Origin: Pristionchus mayeri
Lineage: Eukaryota; Nematoda; Chromadorea; Rhabditida; Neodiplogasteridae
NCBI GenBank assembly: GCA_036245805.1
Contig: BTRK01000004.1
Location: forward strand, 42,248,907-42,312,906
Length of the DNA: 64,000 nt
Reading direction: 5' to 3'
Part shown: positions 12,278-24,859 of the stretch, one piece after another
How the letters are laid out: each line of letters opens with the position of its first letter
Numbering within the stretch: position 1 is the first letter of the stretch
Translations under genes and position numbers: made by a program
The notes under the pieces: model-generated
Database searches by the model: none
What the model saw: only the letters and a program-made list of their open reading frames with translations
What the model was told of the DNA's origin: nothing

Positions 12278-12783
12278 AAACTCCGCTCATATGAAAGTGA
12301 CAATGACGGAGAGAGCGACGAGAGCATGGCTGCAACATCGGAATTAGGAATATTAGGATTCGTCAACAGTGATCAAGTGCCATCCCCGCTGATCCGTTTA
12401 TGTTTAGCACCCATGAGATACGAGTTGCATCGGTTAATCAAAAGAGATGCAATGATGGATCCATCAATATTACATTCTCTTTTCGTATCCTACAAAATAA
12501 CGCAGGTATCACGAGTCGATGAAGCAAAATCAGGGCCTACATGAACTATTTATTTCAAACCATTTTAAAATCGGCCAACCTAAGGTAGAATACTACCCTG
12601 GAGAAAATTTTCTGAAAGAACCATAATATTTCTCCTAGAGCTGGCATTTAAGAATTCTTCGATTTTGGTCCCGCAGATACTGTATTTCAGCTCCCAGGTG
12701 AGATAGAGAGGCGGCAAAGAGCTCAAAAAACGCGGAAAAATATTTTGAGAAACTTTTATGTTGAAGGTGTAGCATGAAAAATC

Positions 12784-14560
12784 CGCGCCGTAATCTGCAC
12801 TGGTCATCAGCTAGAACTACAACACTCAATCTGCATTGCATCTCGTGAAGTTTGTTTTTAAAATTGATAATGGGGGTACGGAGAGTAGTTTGCTAATAAT
12901 AGCTCTCCAGATTTTGGTTCCAGCAATAGTTAAAACAAATATCAAAAGGTATCCAACAATCCACAGGCAGGACAGTCCAAATTATGAAATATAACTAGTG
13001 GGCAACTACGCCCATCCCAACATGGCTGTGTTACAGGAAGAACGTTAAACCATTTCCCCTATTGATTGCAAAAATGCCTGCAAAATCGCGTACCTAAAGC
13101 CGCGTCTGACCCAAGGCTAGAGCCTACGGCAGAGCATCGACATCGACGTGTTGCATTGCTTGAAATCATGAATCTGACCCATCATATGACACAATGCCAC
13201 GGGATACGGTAGGTTTTGGTTACTGTAGGATTTTAGTATTGACGTTTTGCAACCATCCTCCGACGAAATCATGAATCTGACCCAGCGTCTGCCCCAGCGA
13301 ACTGGGTTACGGTAGGCATTGCTTACTGTAGTAGTACGGTATCTATGATTTTCATCTATCATCCGATGAAATCATACGCCTTACACAGGATCTGACCCAA
13401 CGCCACCCCCAGATTACAGTACGCGCACGGACAGACCAACGAACATTTTTGGTCGTAAAAATTTTTCTTCTGGAAATTTCTGAAATCTTTTTAGTGTAAT
13501 GACCTTATATTTCGATTGCACAGAAACTATCAAAATCTCGCTCGAAGCGAAAGCGCCAGTCAAAAAAAGCTTTCAGTTTATTGTATATTTAGCAACTAGT
13601 GGGCAACTACGCCTCTCTAAACGTTGGAAGTTGTTATTGGTAAATTTTTAAAATATTTCACCGAAAATACAAAAAAAACCGGCGTTATAAGCACATAATC
13701 GAAGTTTTCTATCGATTCTCTAACAAAATCATGAATCTGACCCGACATCTGACCCATGGCCACGGGTTACGGTAGCCTTCGGTTACGGTAGTCGTAAACT
13801 ATTGACATTTTGATTCGATCCTCTGATGAAATCATGAGTCTGACACACCATCTGATCCAACGCCACTCCCAGGTTACGGTATGCACAGACGAACACCATA
13901 TTTGTGGTCGTAAAAAATTTTCTTCTGGAAATTTCTGAAATCTTTTTCGTCTGCTGACCTTGTATTCCGATTGCACAGAAACTATGAATTAAAACGGATG
14001 AGCTAAGCGCGAGTCAGGAAAATATTAAGGATTGGATATAATGTTGATCATTTATTTGAAAGAAGCGCAATGACGTATACATCGATAACACTGGAGAAGA
14101 GAATCGAGAACTATTAACTCACGATTGGACCAAAAAAGAAGGATGAGAGCTTTCCACTATTCTGTCAGGGTTCATTCAATACTTGCAACACCCTCTAAAT
14201 CCGTGCTGCAACAGCAATTCGTAACAGGTGGAAAGATGAAGTCATCAATGGAAGGAAAACTTTCTAGGATATTTTATAATGTTTACAATTTGCAAAACAA
14301 GTATCATGAATCCCGAATTGATTTCCACAAACAAATCATGTAAAATAGCAAGTATGCATACCGATTCATATGTATTTTTCTTAATTGACCGTTCTAAATT
14401 AACTTATAAAGAAACAAATAAAGTAATGCACTCGATGAATGTATAAAATCGCATGTTGCATTCGAGTTCCTAAGTCCACTCAGTCTCAGTCACGAGCTGT
14501 CCATTCAGCTGAAGAAGTAATCGAGGAGAATGCCGACACAGAGTCTGATCAATACTGGAT
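12784..14560 (+). repeat. Repeat family A, direct copy split by a tandem-repeat insertion
   Basis: Segments 12784-12992 and 13985-14560 match 1490-1690 and 1788-2380 respectively, in the same order and orientation. The intervening 13000-13984 is not present in the other copies and replaces about 100 bp of the family sequence. ORFs here (for example 14439-14828) partly fall in repeat sequence and I do not accept them as genes. Confidence 0.75.
12993..13984 (+). repeat. Two-unit insertion with internal ~115-bp tandem repeats
   Basis: Two units begin with ACTAGTGGGCAACTACGCC (12993 and 13594) and each runs to CGATTGCACAGAAACTAT (about 13517 and 13969). Inside them a degenerate repeat of about 115 bp recurs three times in the first unit and twice in the second. 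It is marked by AAATCATGAATCTGACCC and GGTTACGGTA. No transposase or target duplication is visible; a rolling-circle element is one possibility but I have no decisive terminus. Confidence 0.65.
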
Positions 14561-15659
14561 TTATTCAATTTCCCATAGTTCGTTCACACAAGATGGAGAA
14601 GCGAGTAGTACGCGATTGTTTCCTGGAACAACAGCAACTGCAGCATCTCCTCTCCTGCGCTGGACCATTGTGTGTGAAATGCAAAAAGCTTGGATTCCAT
14701 TGGCGCATACTTCTTTTAATGCTTTTCAAATATCCGTGCTGCTCGACCATCTAGTAGCTGGTTCACACCGAAATGTCGTGAGTTTGCACCTTTGGAGTTC
14801 AGTTACTTACCGATCCTCCTATCGGTGAACAAAAAATATTAAAACGTAAATTGTGAGTGAGCATGTAGGGAATGAGTACTTATCCTTCCTAACTGCTGTC
14901 AAATGTTCGTATTTTTGCGAATGATGATCATCGTGCATCGATGTACTTAGCTAAGCTCTGCTTTTGTACAACTCCTATAACCGAAATTTCGAGGGTGTTC
15001 AAATTTGCTGTTTTTGTTTTAAATTAAACTTTTGGATGCAGATCCTGCGACGATCACAGTCGCAGCAAGAATACGACAGACAGCAAATCCTGCAAACGAA
15101 GGTATATTGGCTAACGCTTTTCTTTAAAATAATCGATCTCTTGTTCTTCATACCGCTACAGCTCCCTATTGTGAGTTATTTTACCTCATACGCCGAGTAC
15201 GAATTAATGGTGACACTTATGCATATTTTTTGAAGTACTGATGCAGCACAGATCTCAAGGATGTTGAAAATCAGCGAATCAGCTGTGGCAGGATCGTAGT
15301 AAATGATGAGCAGCTAAGTAATCAGGAATACTTTACAATATAATTAACTAATTTGCTTATTGTGAGTGAAATTGCACACCCTCCCGTACTTTATTTGTGC
15401 AAGCTGAACTGATTGCTCTTGAATAATCGTAGTAGCTCAAATCTCGAGGTTGATATTTTTTGAATGAACCGCTTCGTGTGGTAGCTTTCTGATTTTCCCA
15501 ATAATCACCGTATATCATTGAGACAAATTTTGTTGTTTTTTTTTTAAAATTTGAGCATCCGATCGCACACAGAAGGGTTTTACAATCACTTTGTGTTGTG
15601 AGATGCCAGAGAAACCGCAATCTCGAGAGTTATATGACTCACAATTTATATACTGTTAA

Positions 15660-15946
15660 AGAAGGGGTAACACGAATGAATGCTAGGGAGTCCCACCGCG
15701 AACATATTGCGCTCGCAATGGGAAACTGTAGCAAATTTACAACGAGAACGAGGCGAAAATTATGTAGAGCGAGTGAAACATAAACGAACTAGCCACAACC
15801 CTTCGCTGTCAATGAACTTTGCGCGCATGTAAATAGCCTCAGAGCTGTCAGTGAAACTTCGGATAAAGTGATTCATGATCGGGCTGTAGGCTTCTATTAC
15901 ACACACATAGTGGTTAATTGAACTAATTTTTTGTGTTACTCCTTCT
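15660..15946. mobile_element. TTAA-flanked 287-bp MITE, copy 1
   Basis: It begins AGAAGGGGTAACACGAA and ends with an imperfect complement, ...GTGTTACTCCTTCT. TTAA flanks it at 15656-15659 and 15947-15950. The TTAA target is that of piggyBac-type elements. A second copy of exactly the same length lies at 30143-30429 in the same orientation. No transposase is encoded. Confidence 0.85.
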
Positions 15947-16519
15947 TTAACTGAGGAAGATTTTAAATATTAATTTGGTAAAATGTTGTATCTAAGAACG
16001 TGTACTACGCATACGTGTTCAAATCCCAACTGCAGAGTTCGGTAACCAGCGAGATTAGTTCCGTAGAGGGAATTCATCATGTTTTGTGGAACGGTGATAC
16101 TGATAGCATTTTCGTAAAATGAAAGTAATAATCGCTAACACATTCATCGATCGATGGAACTCATTCATCGATCGATGGAAAAAAACGCATAACTCAGCTT
16201 CTAGTCAACGTCAGGTAACTAGTTGAACTGTATTAGTTTGAATTGTTGATTGGATGTATATCTCATAATTGTTTCTAGCAGTATTACTTCATTAGCGCAT
16301 GCTACTTTTTTACCTTAACGCATATGAACCTCAAGGGTGAACACTTTATGAATTGCAATACATTTTGTCGACCATCAACATTCAGAAATTTCAGGCTCAT
16401 TCACGCTGAATTTAACTGTGCATGATAAACTCAGAACGGAATTGCAACTACTGAAGGTCATCCGTAAGTTATTGAGCTCTTTTATCTTTAGTTGTTTTCA
16501 TGTTGAAGAAATCCGTGCT

Positions 16520-16805
16520 GACTAGTGCGGCAAGAACGGATCACGGGTTACCCGCGTTATTACGATTCCGTCGGGTCACCAGATTTAATTACCCTGGCCC
16601 GTGTGTGACCCGCAATTGCGGGAGAGAGCGAAGAGAGACTCGTCTCTTTGTTCTCTCTCCAATTAACACGATCTCTGGCCCTTCCTCTTCCTTTCTAGGT
16701 CTCACGCTTGACCCGTTTCGAACCTGAATCCGGCGGGTCATCTACTACCCGTTACTGACCCGTCGATGCGGATCAAAATGCGACCCGTTGGTCCGTTTTT
16801 ACCAG
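16520..16805. mobile_element. Possible small element rich in (A/G)ACCCG repeats
   Basis: The block is bounded by AAGAACGGATCAC on the left and the approximate complement GGTCCGTTTTTACC on the right. It is full of GACCCG/CGGGTC words, like the subterminal repeats of small hAT elements. I could not find a matching flanking duplication, so the call is weak. Confidence 0.35.
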
Positions 16806-18033
16806 CTTAGTACTGACCGTTTCGACTGCCTTTTCCATCCTTCAGACCCGTTTTCGTGTCGCGTCTGAGTTCAAACAGGTGTACGTAATGGTAGCAGCAA
16901 CGCGTCTGCTCATGATGCAGTATGTTTCTGCTGCGCTGCTGTATGAGATATTCGATCTCGACCATGGATTGATACAGACTGCTTTGAATACTTTTGCCAT
17001 ATCCGTGCAGCTCGAATCTGGTGAGTATGCAATTTTGCATTTGTGTAGCACCTTTTCGATGAATCACTTGATTTATCCGTTAAAGAAAAAATATTGAAAT
17101 AAAATAGCCTCACAAAGAGCCTTCTTCTAAAAGTCCCTTATGTTTGTTGATCCTCCTTTGCATGAATCGTCCTCGCCGATTTATCCGATTTGTGAATGGG
17201 CGAAAACGCATGCCGCACACCAAACCGCAGTTGCATGAACTCCTTCACAGCAGTTATAATTTATAATTTGATTCGGAATAATTTATAATTGTATTATATA
17301 ACTCGTTTATAATTTATAATTTTAATTTTAACACAGGATGTATTTCTATTAGTGACGGGCTCAGCTGCGTTTCGATCTTAAAATACTAATGCAGCCTGAG
17401 TATCGAGGGTGTGGGAAGTATGAAGGAAACAATCGATTCATTAGTAGCTTCTCTATCGTCTCTAAGTAGGTTCTACTCATGTCGAGAGGGCGGAGGTTCC
17501 TGCGCCCACACCCGCCGTCGAGGGATGCAGCAGCTAAACCAGAGGTTTTCATACTTTCCCCTTTTGATCCCAGGTTCGTAGAATTTCCTCTCCCAAAATT
17601 GTATATACCACCTGTATATTTTGCGTTTCAGAAGGTCGTTAAGTCACTTGGGAGTTTCAACCATCAATTCATGTCGTGTTATTAGTTCAAATCTATATAA
17701 TTAAAAATATTTCCATCGGAAAAGCTTTCAAACGGTATAATTAATTGTTTATTTAGCTCTCAATCCCCCCTATGGAATCGTCGCTGCGAGGCCAGTTGGT
17801 ACCCTCTCTCCTGCATATCATTCGCCTTTCTCTCTCCCTCTCCATCTTCTTTACCGCCTACTCACCTGCTGCCATTTGCAAATGAGTTGGAGCGATTCGA
17901 GGGATAGATAGGTCAGGTAACTGAGGAATGCTGATCGAATGTCCCAAAATGTTTGAAAACAAATGTGAAGGTCTCAGCGGCTGGTCAGTTTTGAGCATTC
18001 TTTTGATATTTTTGAAACCTGAGAGCCCCCTTA

Positions 18034-19320
18034 TGAGAGACTATCTGAGTGAGTGAACATATACTTGGCAAAGTTGGAAAAATGGAATTCGCCCTAAATG
18101 TGTTTATGTGTAGTACTCAGTGAGCACAGCTCGGGCATGGCATATTTAGTGCTCTAGGCAGCGCGCTGAGAAGTGCGCTGCACTTTAGTCGAAAAACGTC
18201 AATTTTCGAAATTTGCCATTTCGTTATCGATCGGAACGAGGTGATACCTCAAAAAAATCGGAATATTCATATGATTATATTTACCAAGTTTCATCCCTAT
18301 CGGTTCTCAATTCTTTCTAAAAATTCGAAAAATTGACTATTTTCTGTAAATTTTTGATTACAGCTCTTTCAGTAGAGTGGTTTGGAACTGTTTTGAATTA
18401 TGATTCCTGTAGAACTAACTGACCACTATCTAATGGTAGATACTAAGGGAAATTAAAAAATAAGTTTTTGCAAAATTCGTTGTGAAGCACTGAAAAGTCG
18501 AATAAAATCAGTTCATGATAGGGGTCCAGGACCTACCGTACCCCAATGGAAGATCAGAACGAATGTTCTGGAGTTAGCCTACACGCAGTACTCGACGAGG
18601 GAAATCCACGAGCATCATTAGAATTTCGATGCGCTCCGCGCGCGGCAGCGCGCTGATACTTTAAAAAAATGATCGATTACTGTAGTTTTTTAACAACAGC
18701 GCGCTGGCGCCCGCGGATGCGCATCGAAATTCTAATGATGCTCGTGGATTTCCCTCGTCGAGTACTGCGTGTAGGCTAACTCCAGAACATTCGTTCTGAT
18801 CTTCCATTGGGGTACGGTAGGTCCTGGACCCCTATCACGAACTGATTTTATTCGACTTTTCAGTGCTTCACAACGAATTTTGCGAAAACTTATTTTTTAA
18901 TTTCCCTTAGTATCTACCATTAGATAGTGGTCAGTTAGTTCTACAGGAATCATAATTCAAAACGGTTCCAAACCACTCTACTGAAAGAGCTGTAATCAAA
19001 AATTTACAGAAAATAGTCAATTTTTCGAATTTTTAGAAAGAATTGAGAACCGATAGGGATGAAACTTGGTAAATATAATCATATGAATATTCCGAATTTT
19101 TTGAGGTATCACCTCGTTCCGATCGATAACGAAATGGCAAATTTCGAAAATTGACGTTTTTCGACTAAAGTGCAGCGCACTTCTCAGCGCGCTGCCTAGA
19201 GCACTAAATATGCCATGCCCGAGCTGAGTACTACACATATACGCATTTAGGGCGAATTCTATTTTTCCAACTTTGCCAAGCCTCTTCACAAATATGTTCA
19301 TTCACTCAGATAGTCTCTCT
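18034..19320. repeat. Near-perfect 1.29-kb palindrome
   Basis: Left arm (about 18034-18660) and right arm (about 18700-19320) are complementary along roughly 610-625 bp with only scattered mismatches and small indels. They run from GAGAGACTATCTGAGTGA at the outside to AGCGCGCTG at the centre, with a loop of about 40 bp. No open frame is conserved. Transcription across it would give a long hairpin RNA. A diverged solo arm lies at 2460-2750. Flanks could be a TA duplication but this is not clean. Confidence 0.9.
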
Positions 19321-22300
19321 TATAGTGTATTATCAGCGAAGCGAGTAGTCCCTAATTATTCATTGTTGTTCAATGCTAGAATCGATTTAAAAAATTTGCA
19401 GGAAAACTTTTTTTTTCAAGAGCCGTGCGAATGCAGAACGAAATTCTGGCGTAGCTCGTCGGATCGAGTACTACATTCACATTTTCGGCCAGTATCAAAT
19501 CATTTTTCGATTTTGTGAAATATCATGTTGTAAAGAACGTCCATTAGATGAATTCACTTCCAGTTGGATTCGTTCCGCTACGACGCTTCTAATAAAATTC
19601 AAACAGCGTGAAGCAATTGTCAACAAACCCCCGTTTAAAATCACTCACGATATGATTGGTTTCAGCATCTGTAGCATACAAATGATTCTGATGATGGAAC
19701 CTTCAGCGATATTGCTGACAATTTGCGGTAAAATTTTATAAATTTTTGCAAAGCCGTCGAGATTTCGGTTGTACCAGATTTTATAATTGGAAGTAAAGCT
19801 GAGTTGGACAATGATTCCTCGGTCCGCTCAATTCGATTAATATTTATACTTAGCCACTACTGCGAAGCACCAGATCAACTTCAGTTCAGCCAGATACTGC
19901 GAATGCTGCGTGACCCGCCTACTATTTTGACTTGGGTGACAACGAACGACGACTTAGGGAATCTACAATGAATGTAATTACAACATACGAGAATTATTCC
20001 TCACAAGCGGAATGTTTCGTATTGTTCTATTCACTAATTTCATGCATCGATGATCGTGTTAGAACAGTAATTCGAAAGCGAAGTAAAATAATTGCTATCA
20101 ATGCTGTTGTGGCTTTTCTCCGAAATTACTTAACTCGCCACCATCTATTACCAATGCGATGTTTATGCAGTCTCAGCGTCGTGAGCTGAACCTCCTTCAG
20201 GGCAAGTAATTTAATCTATGGTTCTAAAGAAAGTGCTAATGAAAGAAAGTTCTGTAATTGGTGGATTCAGTGCATGTTAGATTAGCGTTTCTCTGATATT
20301 CCAAAAGCAGACAAATCTGCCTAAACCAATTGGAGATAGATTCCGTTGGAAAATTGTAAATATACCTGTGGTCAGAGGCGTCGGCCGAAGGTTCAAGCGA
20401 CGCCCTCCATAATGCTGATATTGAAAACACTACTACATCTAGTGTAAAGGCCCTACGTATGTGCTCATCCATACGTTTCATGAAATATTTCCGGCAATTT
20501 TCTCTAACAGAACTATCAAAGCGTTTCATGGCAGCTTCCAAACATGATTTTTTAAAAGTTTTGTCACGCCTCTCACGAGAGAACTAGAACAACCCTGGTA
20601 AATTCGAAAAAGTCCATATTGAGTTTTGGGCCGTTTTAGGGGTAAAAGGTTCTGAACCCGATTCCGGGTCGAGATTGAGCTAATCTTTGTCCGCGCCTCA
20701 TCAGCGCGCTGCAAAATTCCGGAACTCTCACCTTAGTGTGTCCGAAAATGGCTTCAAATAAATTATGTCCCCTGATGATTATTCCCAGTACGCATGATAT
20801 TTTGGTTTCATTAGTTATTCAAAAAGATGACAAGGGGGGATCCATCAATCATTTGGATCTTGGTATATCAAAAAATGCACCTATACTTGAGCACTGCTAC
20901 GAAATAGTCGCAGTTGCAGTTGATGTAGTAGTTTTTGCGCTGGGTTCAGACTGCACCCTGTTGCGTGCACAATTCGGATAATGCGAGAGAGATTCTACCG
21001 ATTATTAATTAATTTATGCGCTTGATTTCAAATAATACAAACATTGATAATCTAGAATATTCCTCATGTAATTTGAATTCTCCATAATGTAAGGCCAGAA
21101 GAAAAGGGAACGTAAATTCGCATTCTAGCATGTCCCATTCACTTCATGGGATATTTTCTAAAAAGGCGCATGTTCAATATTGAAGTGCACTGCAATTCTC
21201 GGATTATGAAACTACATTAGAAACATTGGCACGATAATTGTCTGTGTGTGCAAACGGACAATGAATCTACCAGATAGTTTACATACATTTAAAATGAGAA
21301 CGAGAGATTGCATATTAATTTTTCTCACTGATTTTACACTGGTTGGTGATATTACTTCCACCTTAGAAGCAGTAGTGAAACCAAACTCATGAGCACGCGG
21401 AATGGACATGTGTCCAAGTTGTTCTGCCAACGACTGTTTGATTTCACGAAGAAACATGTGCTGTTATCGTCCTCTGTATCCCTTTCCAAGTACGCAAATC
21501 TAATTCATTGACGGGTGGTGTATTCACGCCACACATTTTACTTATAGTGGAGTGACTCAAATTGAATCAATCTTATCTTGCCATCGAGGAAAATAATATC
21601 ATATTGCAGACAGCGCAGGCAATGTGTTCCCGGCTTGCAAAATGCCGATGGCCGGAGAACTGGTGGGAATGGAAAATACAATACTAATCATATTGTTCGT
21701 GAGGACTCTGACAGAAATTGGTTCAGACCTATTTGATAGATTGTGAAATATCGGTGAACCTCGAATCAAACAGGTTTTGAATTCACCAAGTTCAAATTCA
21801 TCAGCTCGCTTCCCATTTGAACTTGGATTAAAATGCCATTGACACCTTCCCAATTACAGTACACATTCCTTGCTCATGTTTTGGCATTCGCAATTGCCGC
21901 GTTCATCTACGGCACATTCTCCAGCAACTACTTCGTAGCATATCGGTGCATCAAATTTTAAATTGTTTATGGCGCTTTGAGCAACTAAATGATTGACGAT
22001 TTCATAGTCGCATTATTTGCTTGGAATTTTCGATTTCATACTGTTTCCACAACTAATTCATTTTCACGTTCATATTCATGATTCCCACACGGTTTTTCTC
22101 TCTCTCTTATTATTTTATTTGACTATTCTTCGCAGGCCCGTCACCATCTCTTCCCTAGACGTTTCGTGCTTCCGAGTGGGAGGAGTCTGCAACTCGCGGT
22201 TTAAAGATCTGTAGAAGAGACTATATGAAATTATTCGGGAAAAAATGGTTTATTATGGGTTTAATCTAATGAACTAAGATGCTACTTGGTACTGGTAAAT

Positions 22301-24089
22301 TCAGATTTGCTCGCTTTTCGAATTATCCATGTAGCTGGAATCTCGAGGGTGTTTCATACAATATTTGAGATTCATGGGACATCATTGTCTCGTCATCGCG
22401 AGTCGCAAGCCTACTGTGCGGTGCTTGTCGCATTCACGACAACCGCCTGCAGCAACAGTAAGTCAGTGGTTAGTAGTGAGTTGTGTGCACACCGTATCTG
22501 GCAATCAATGGTAATCAGTTACAACAAAATTCGTTTTTTTCTGTTTAAATTAGTCCTGGTCAATTTATCGGCGTAATCGTAAGCAATACGAGTTTGGTTT
22601 GGGGCGTACTTTAGGGAATAATACATTGACTGATATCTTTTCTTTACATGTTGAAGACGATGAAGAACGAGTTGAGGAGAGATGTTTTTAGGGGAGAGGT
22701 CGAAGCGTGCTGAATGAGCGAACGCATCATTTAGCAGAACAATAAATCTCTGGATATGGATAAGGGTGAGTTTTATCACATGAGCCATGATGACACACGT
22801 TATCTTCTGATTCTCCTTGGACCATATTCGGAATGCGAATATCGCCCGCGCACAATTTTACATTTGGTGCGAAATTGTAAATTACTGTTTGCTTTTCATT
22901 GAGTTTTTTTTAATTATAGATGCAGCGATTTATGAAGAGTTTAATCTGCAATAACTTCTTCGAAACAGTCGTACATTGTGACATTTCTATTATTTTTTAT
23001 AATGGGCACCTGATCTAGGAACCCATTGAGCTGTGATTCCCCGCTTTCCTTTTGAATTACATCTGAAACGCGAACCGCGAGTGTAACAAATAAACAGGTA
23101 CATTTTAAAGCTAGTCAGAAGTCGTGAGCAACCATGTGGGTGAAACAAGCATCAAGTAAGTCATTTAGCAGCCTCGACAAGCAACTGCTGAATCAGCATC
23201 GCTTCTGCTACAGGAGATGTGAGTGAGTAATCTACACATCCTCCCAAAGAATCATCGGTACATACAAATTTGACTGCTTTCGAAATATTTGAAAAAAAAC
23301 TACCAATCCACCAAGTGTAACGTGTCAATTTCGTATAAGTTTTTTATAACATTATAATAAATATTAACGCTGTAAAATTTTCCGATCTCGTGCGATTTTT
23401 ATCACGCATTCAAATTATATTTTTCTTCTTCATTCATAATAGAAAAATATGAATTGAAGTTTTTAAATCATAGCAAAAGATGTCACGTGCGTTTTTACCT
23501 GAATATGATACTGACATTACTACTTCGTAATTTTTGTCCATATCAATTTGCAGATATGCTACTGCTGATTTCCCCTGCACTTCTCTTCAAGATGCAGTGG
23601 CTATAAGCACGATCAGGAGGTGCTGGAGGAAGAGGTACTGTAGCATATCGTAAAAATATGATTGTAGAAGGAGGCAGTGTCGTGTTCTACGTTCTGCAGT
23701 GATTTTGGTGCTCGATGTGGGTTATGGAGATCGTGAAACTGGAATAATAAGTGAAGGAATGTCCATGGATTACCGATGCCGGAGAGATATTATGAGCTGA
23801 AAGGGGACGAAGGAATACGGTATTAAAGGAGTTTAGGAAAAGTCATGTTCTTCGTCCAGTGGAGATACTGAAGATGATGTTGCCCAGAGGGGTTATGAGA
23901 ATCGTGAAACTGGGATCGCACAAGGGAGACATAACCGTGGAGACTCGTACAATTGTTCATTATTAATACAAGAATCACTGAATATTTGCAGTTTCTCAGT
24001 AGTTCCTCGCCGGATATCGTGCAGTTGACTGGATGTGCACCACACACGACTACATCGGCAGCTGCGGCATGGAAACTACTGTGGCTACC
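19321..24089. other. Gene-free stretch
   Basis: No exon series, RNA gene or bounded element is recognisable over this 4.8 kb. ORFs of 60-101 codons (for example 20236-20541 and 19932-20189) show no domain I know. One decayed copy of the dispersed motif lies near 22335. Segment 23630-23960 is weakly similar to 29560-29850. Confidence 0.5.
23630..23960 (+). repeat. Diverged direct repeat, partner at 29560-29850
   Basis: Both segments share, in order, GTTATGGAGATCGTGAAACTG-like, GTCCAGTGGAGATACTGAAGA-like and ATCGCACAAG(G/A)GAGA-like words with many substitutions between them. No frame survives in both. It may be a duplicated gene relic, but I do not recognise the family. Confidence 0.55.
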
Positions 24090-24640
24090 CAGACCCGGTA
24101 TTTAATTTTCAATTTTGATATTTATTAGTCCGTTTAGCAAAGGATTCATTAGCAAGAGCTTCATCAATTCATGTTGTAGTAGTGGTGCAGCGCGAATCAC
24201 GAGAGTGCGATGCATAGTTTTAGATAGTTGAATAGCTCCCACTTAGCCTTAGCGAACATGAACGTACTTTGTACTGTTTGCCCTTGCTAATTAACAGGAA
24301 GTTGCTAATATGCATAATATGCATTGACACGTGTACTCAAGCTGATCAATGCTAACATATCAATCTCTGATCGTTTTATTTTCCATTCCGTCTTTTCTCT
24401 TTTGCAAACCGAAATTCATCGATTAGAGAAAAAGTTTGCTTACAACATATGTTCAGTTTCGCAGTAGTTACTCGAGTGATCCCCTGCAGTCGGCTTTTTT
24501 TGGCGTGTGCAGCTCCCGATATTAAATTTGCAATTGTGAGATGTATTGTACCGAGCGCTATGGAGTGAATTAGCGGGAGCTTCATGGATTCACGTTGAAG
24601 TAGTGCTGCAGCGCAAATATTGATGGTGCGATGTTTGCAT
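24090..24640 (-). repeat. Degenerate ~420-bp tandem duplication
   Basis: Segments 24100-24215 and 24515-24630 align as direct repeats (shared AGAGCTTCAT/GGAGCTTCAT, GTAGTG(G/C)TGCAGCGC and GTGCGATG words). Each carries the dispersed 28-bp motif. The 154-codon minus ORF at 24376-24840 covers one unit; its equivalent in the other unit is not clearly conserved, so I do not call a gene. Confidence 0.55.
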
Positions 24641-24859
24641 ACATAAATGCAAATGTGAATTGCAATCGCGCGGAGGACTTGAGAGCCGAAGGATATGAAT
24701 TGTGACAATTCACCTGCATGTTCGGGTGGGGCGAGATAAAGGCGAACTGCGGTATCCGTAGATCGATAGAGGTGGAATTGGTGATGATGAGGTAATTCGA
24801 ACGTGAAATTGTTGCTCATAACCAAATTTCGTGTTTGCATCCTTCTTTCAATGATTATA

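Larger units (their letters stand above)
14561..18033. other. Gene-free stretch
   Basis: Apart from the MITE at 15660-15946 and the ACCCG-rich block near 16520-16805, I find no gene. A tandem pair of CATCGATCGATGG words lies at 16146-16180. Decayed copies of the 28-bp dispersed motif lie near 14980, 15245, 15435 and 17390. Short ORFs on both strands show no recognisable domain. Confidence 0.55.

Noticed and set aside
24376..24840. 154-codon ORF on minus
   Set aside because: Covers a degenerate tandem repeat, and the frame is not clearly conserved in the sister unit.
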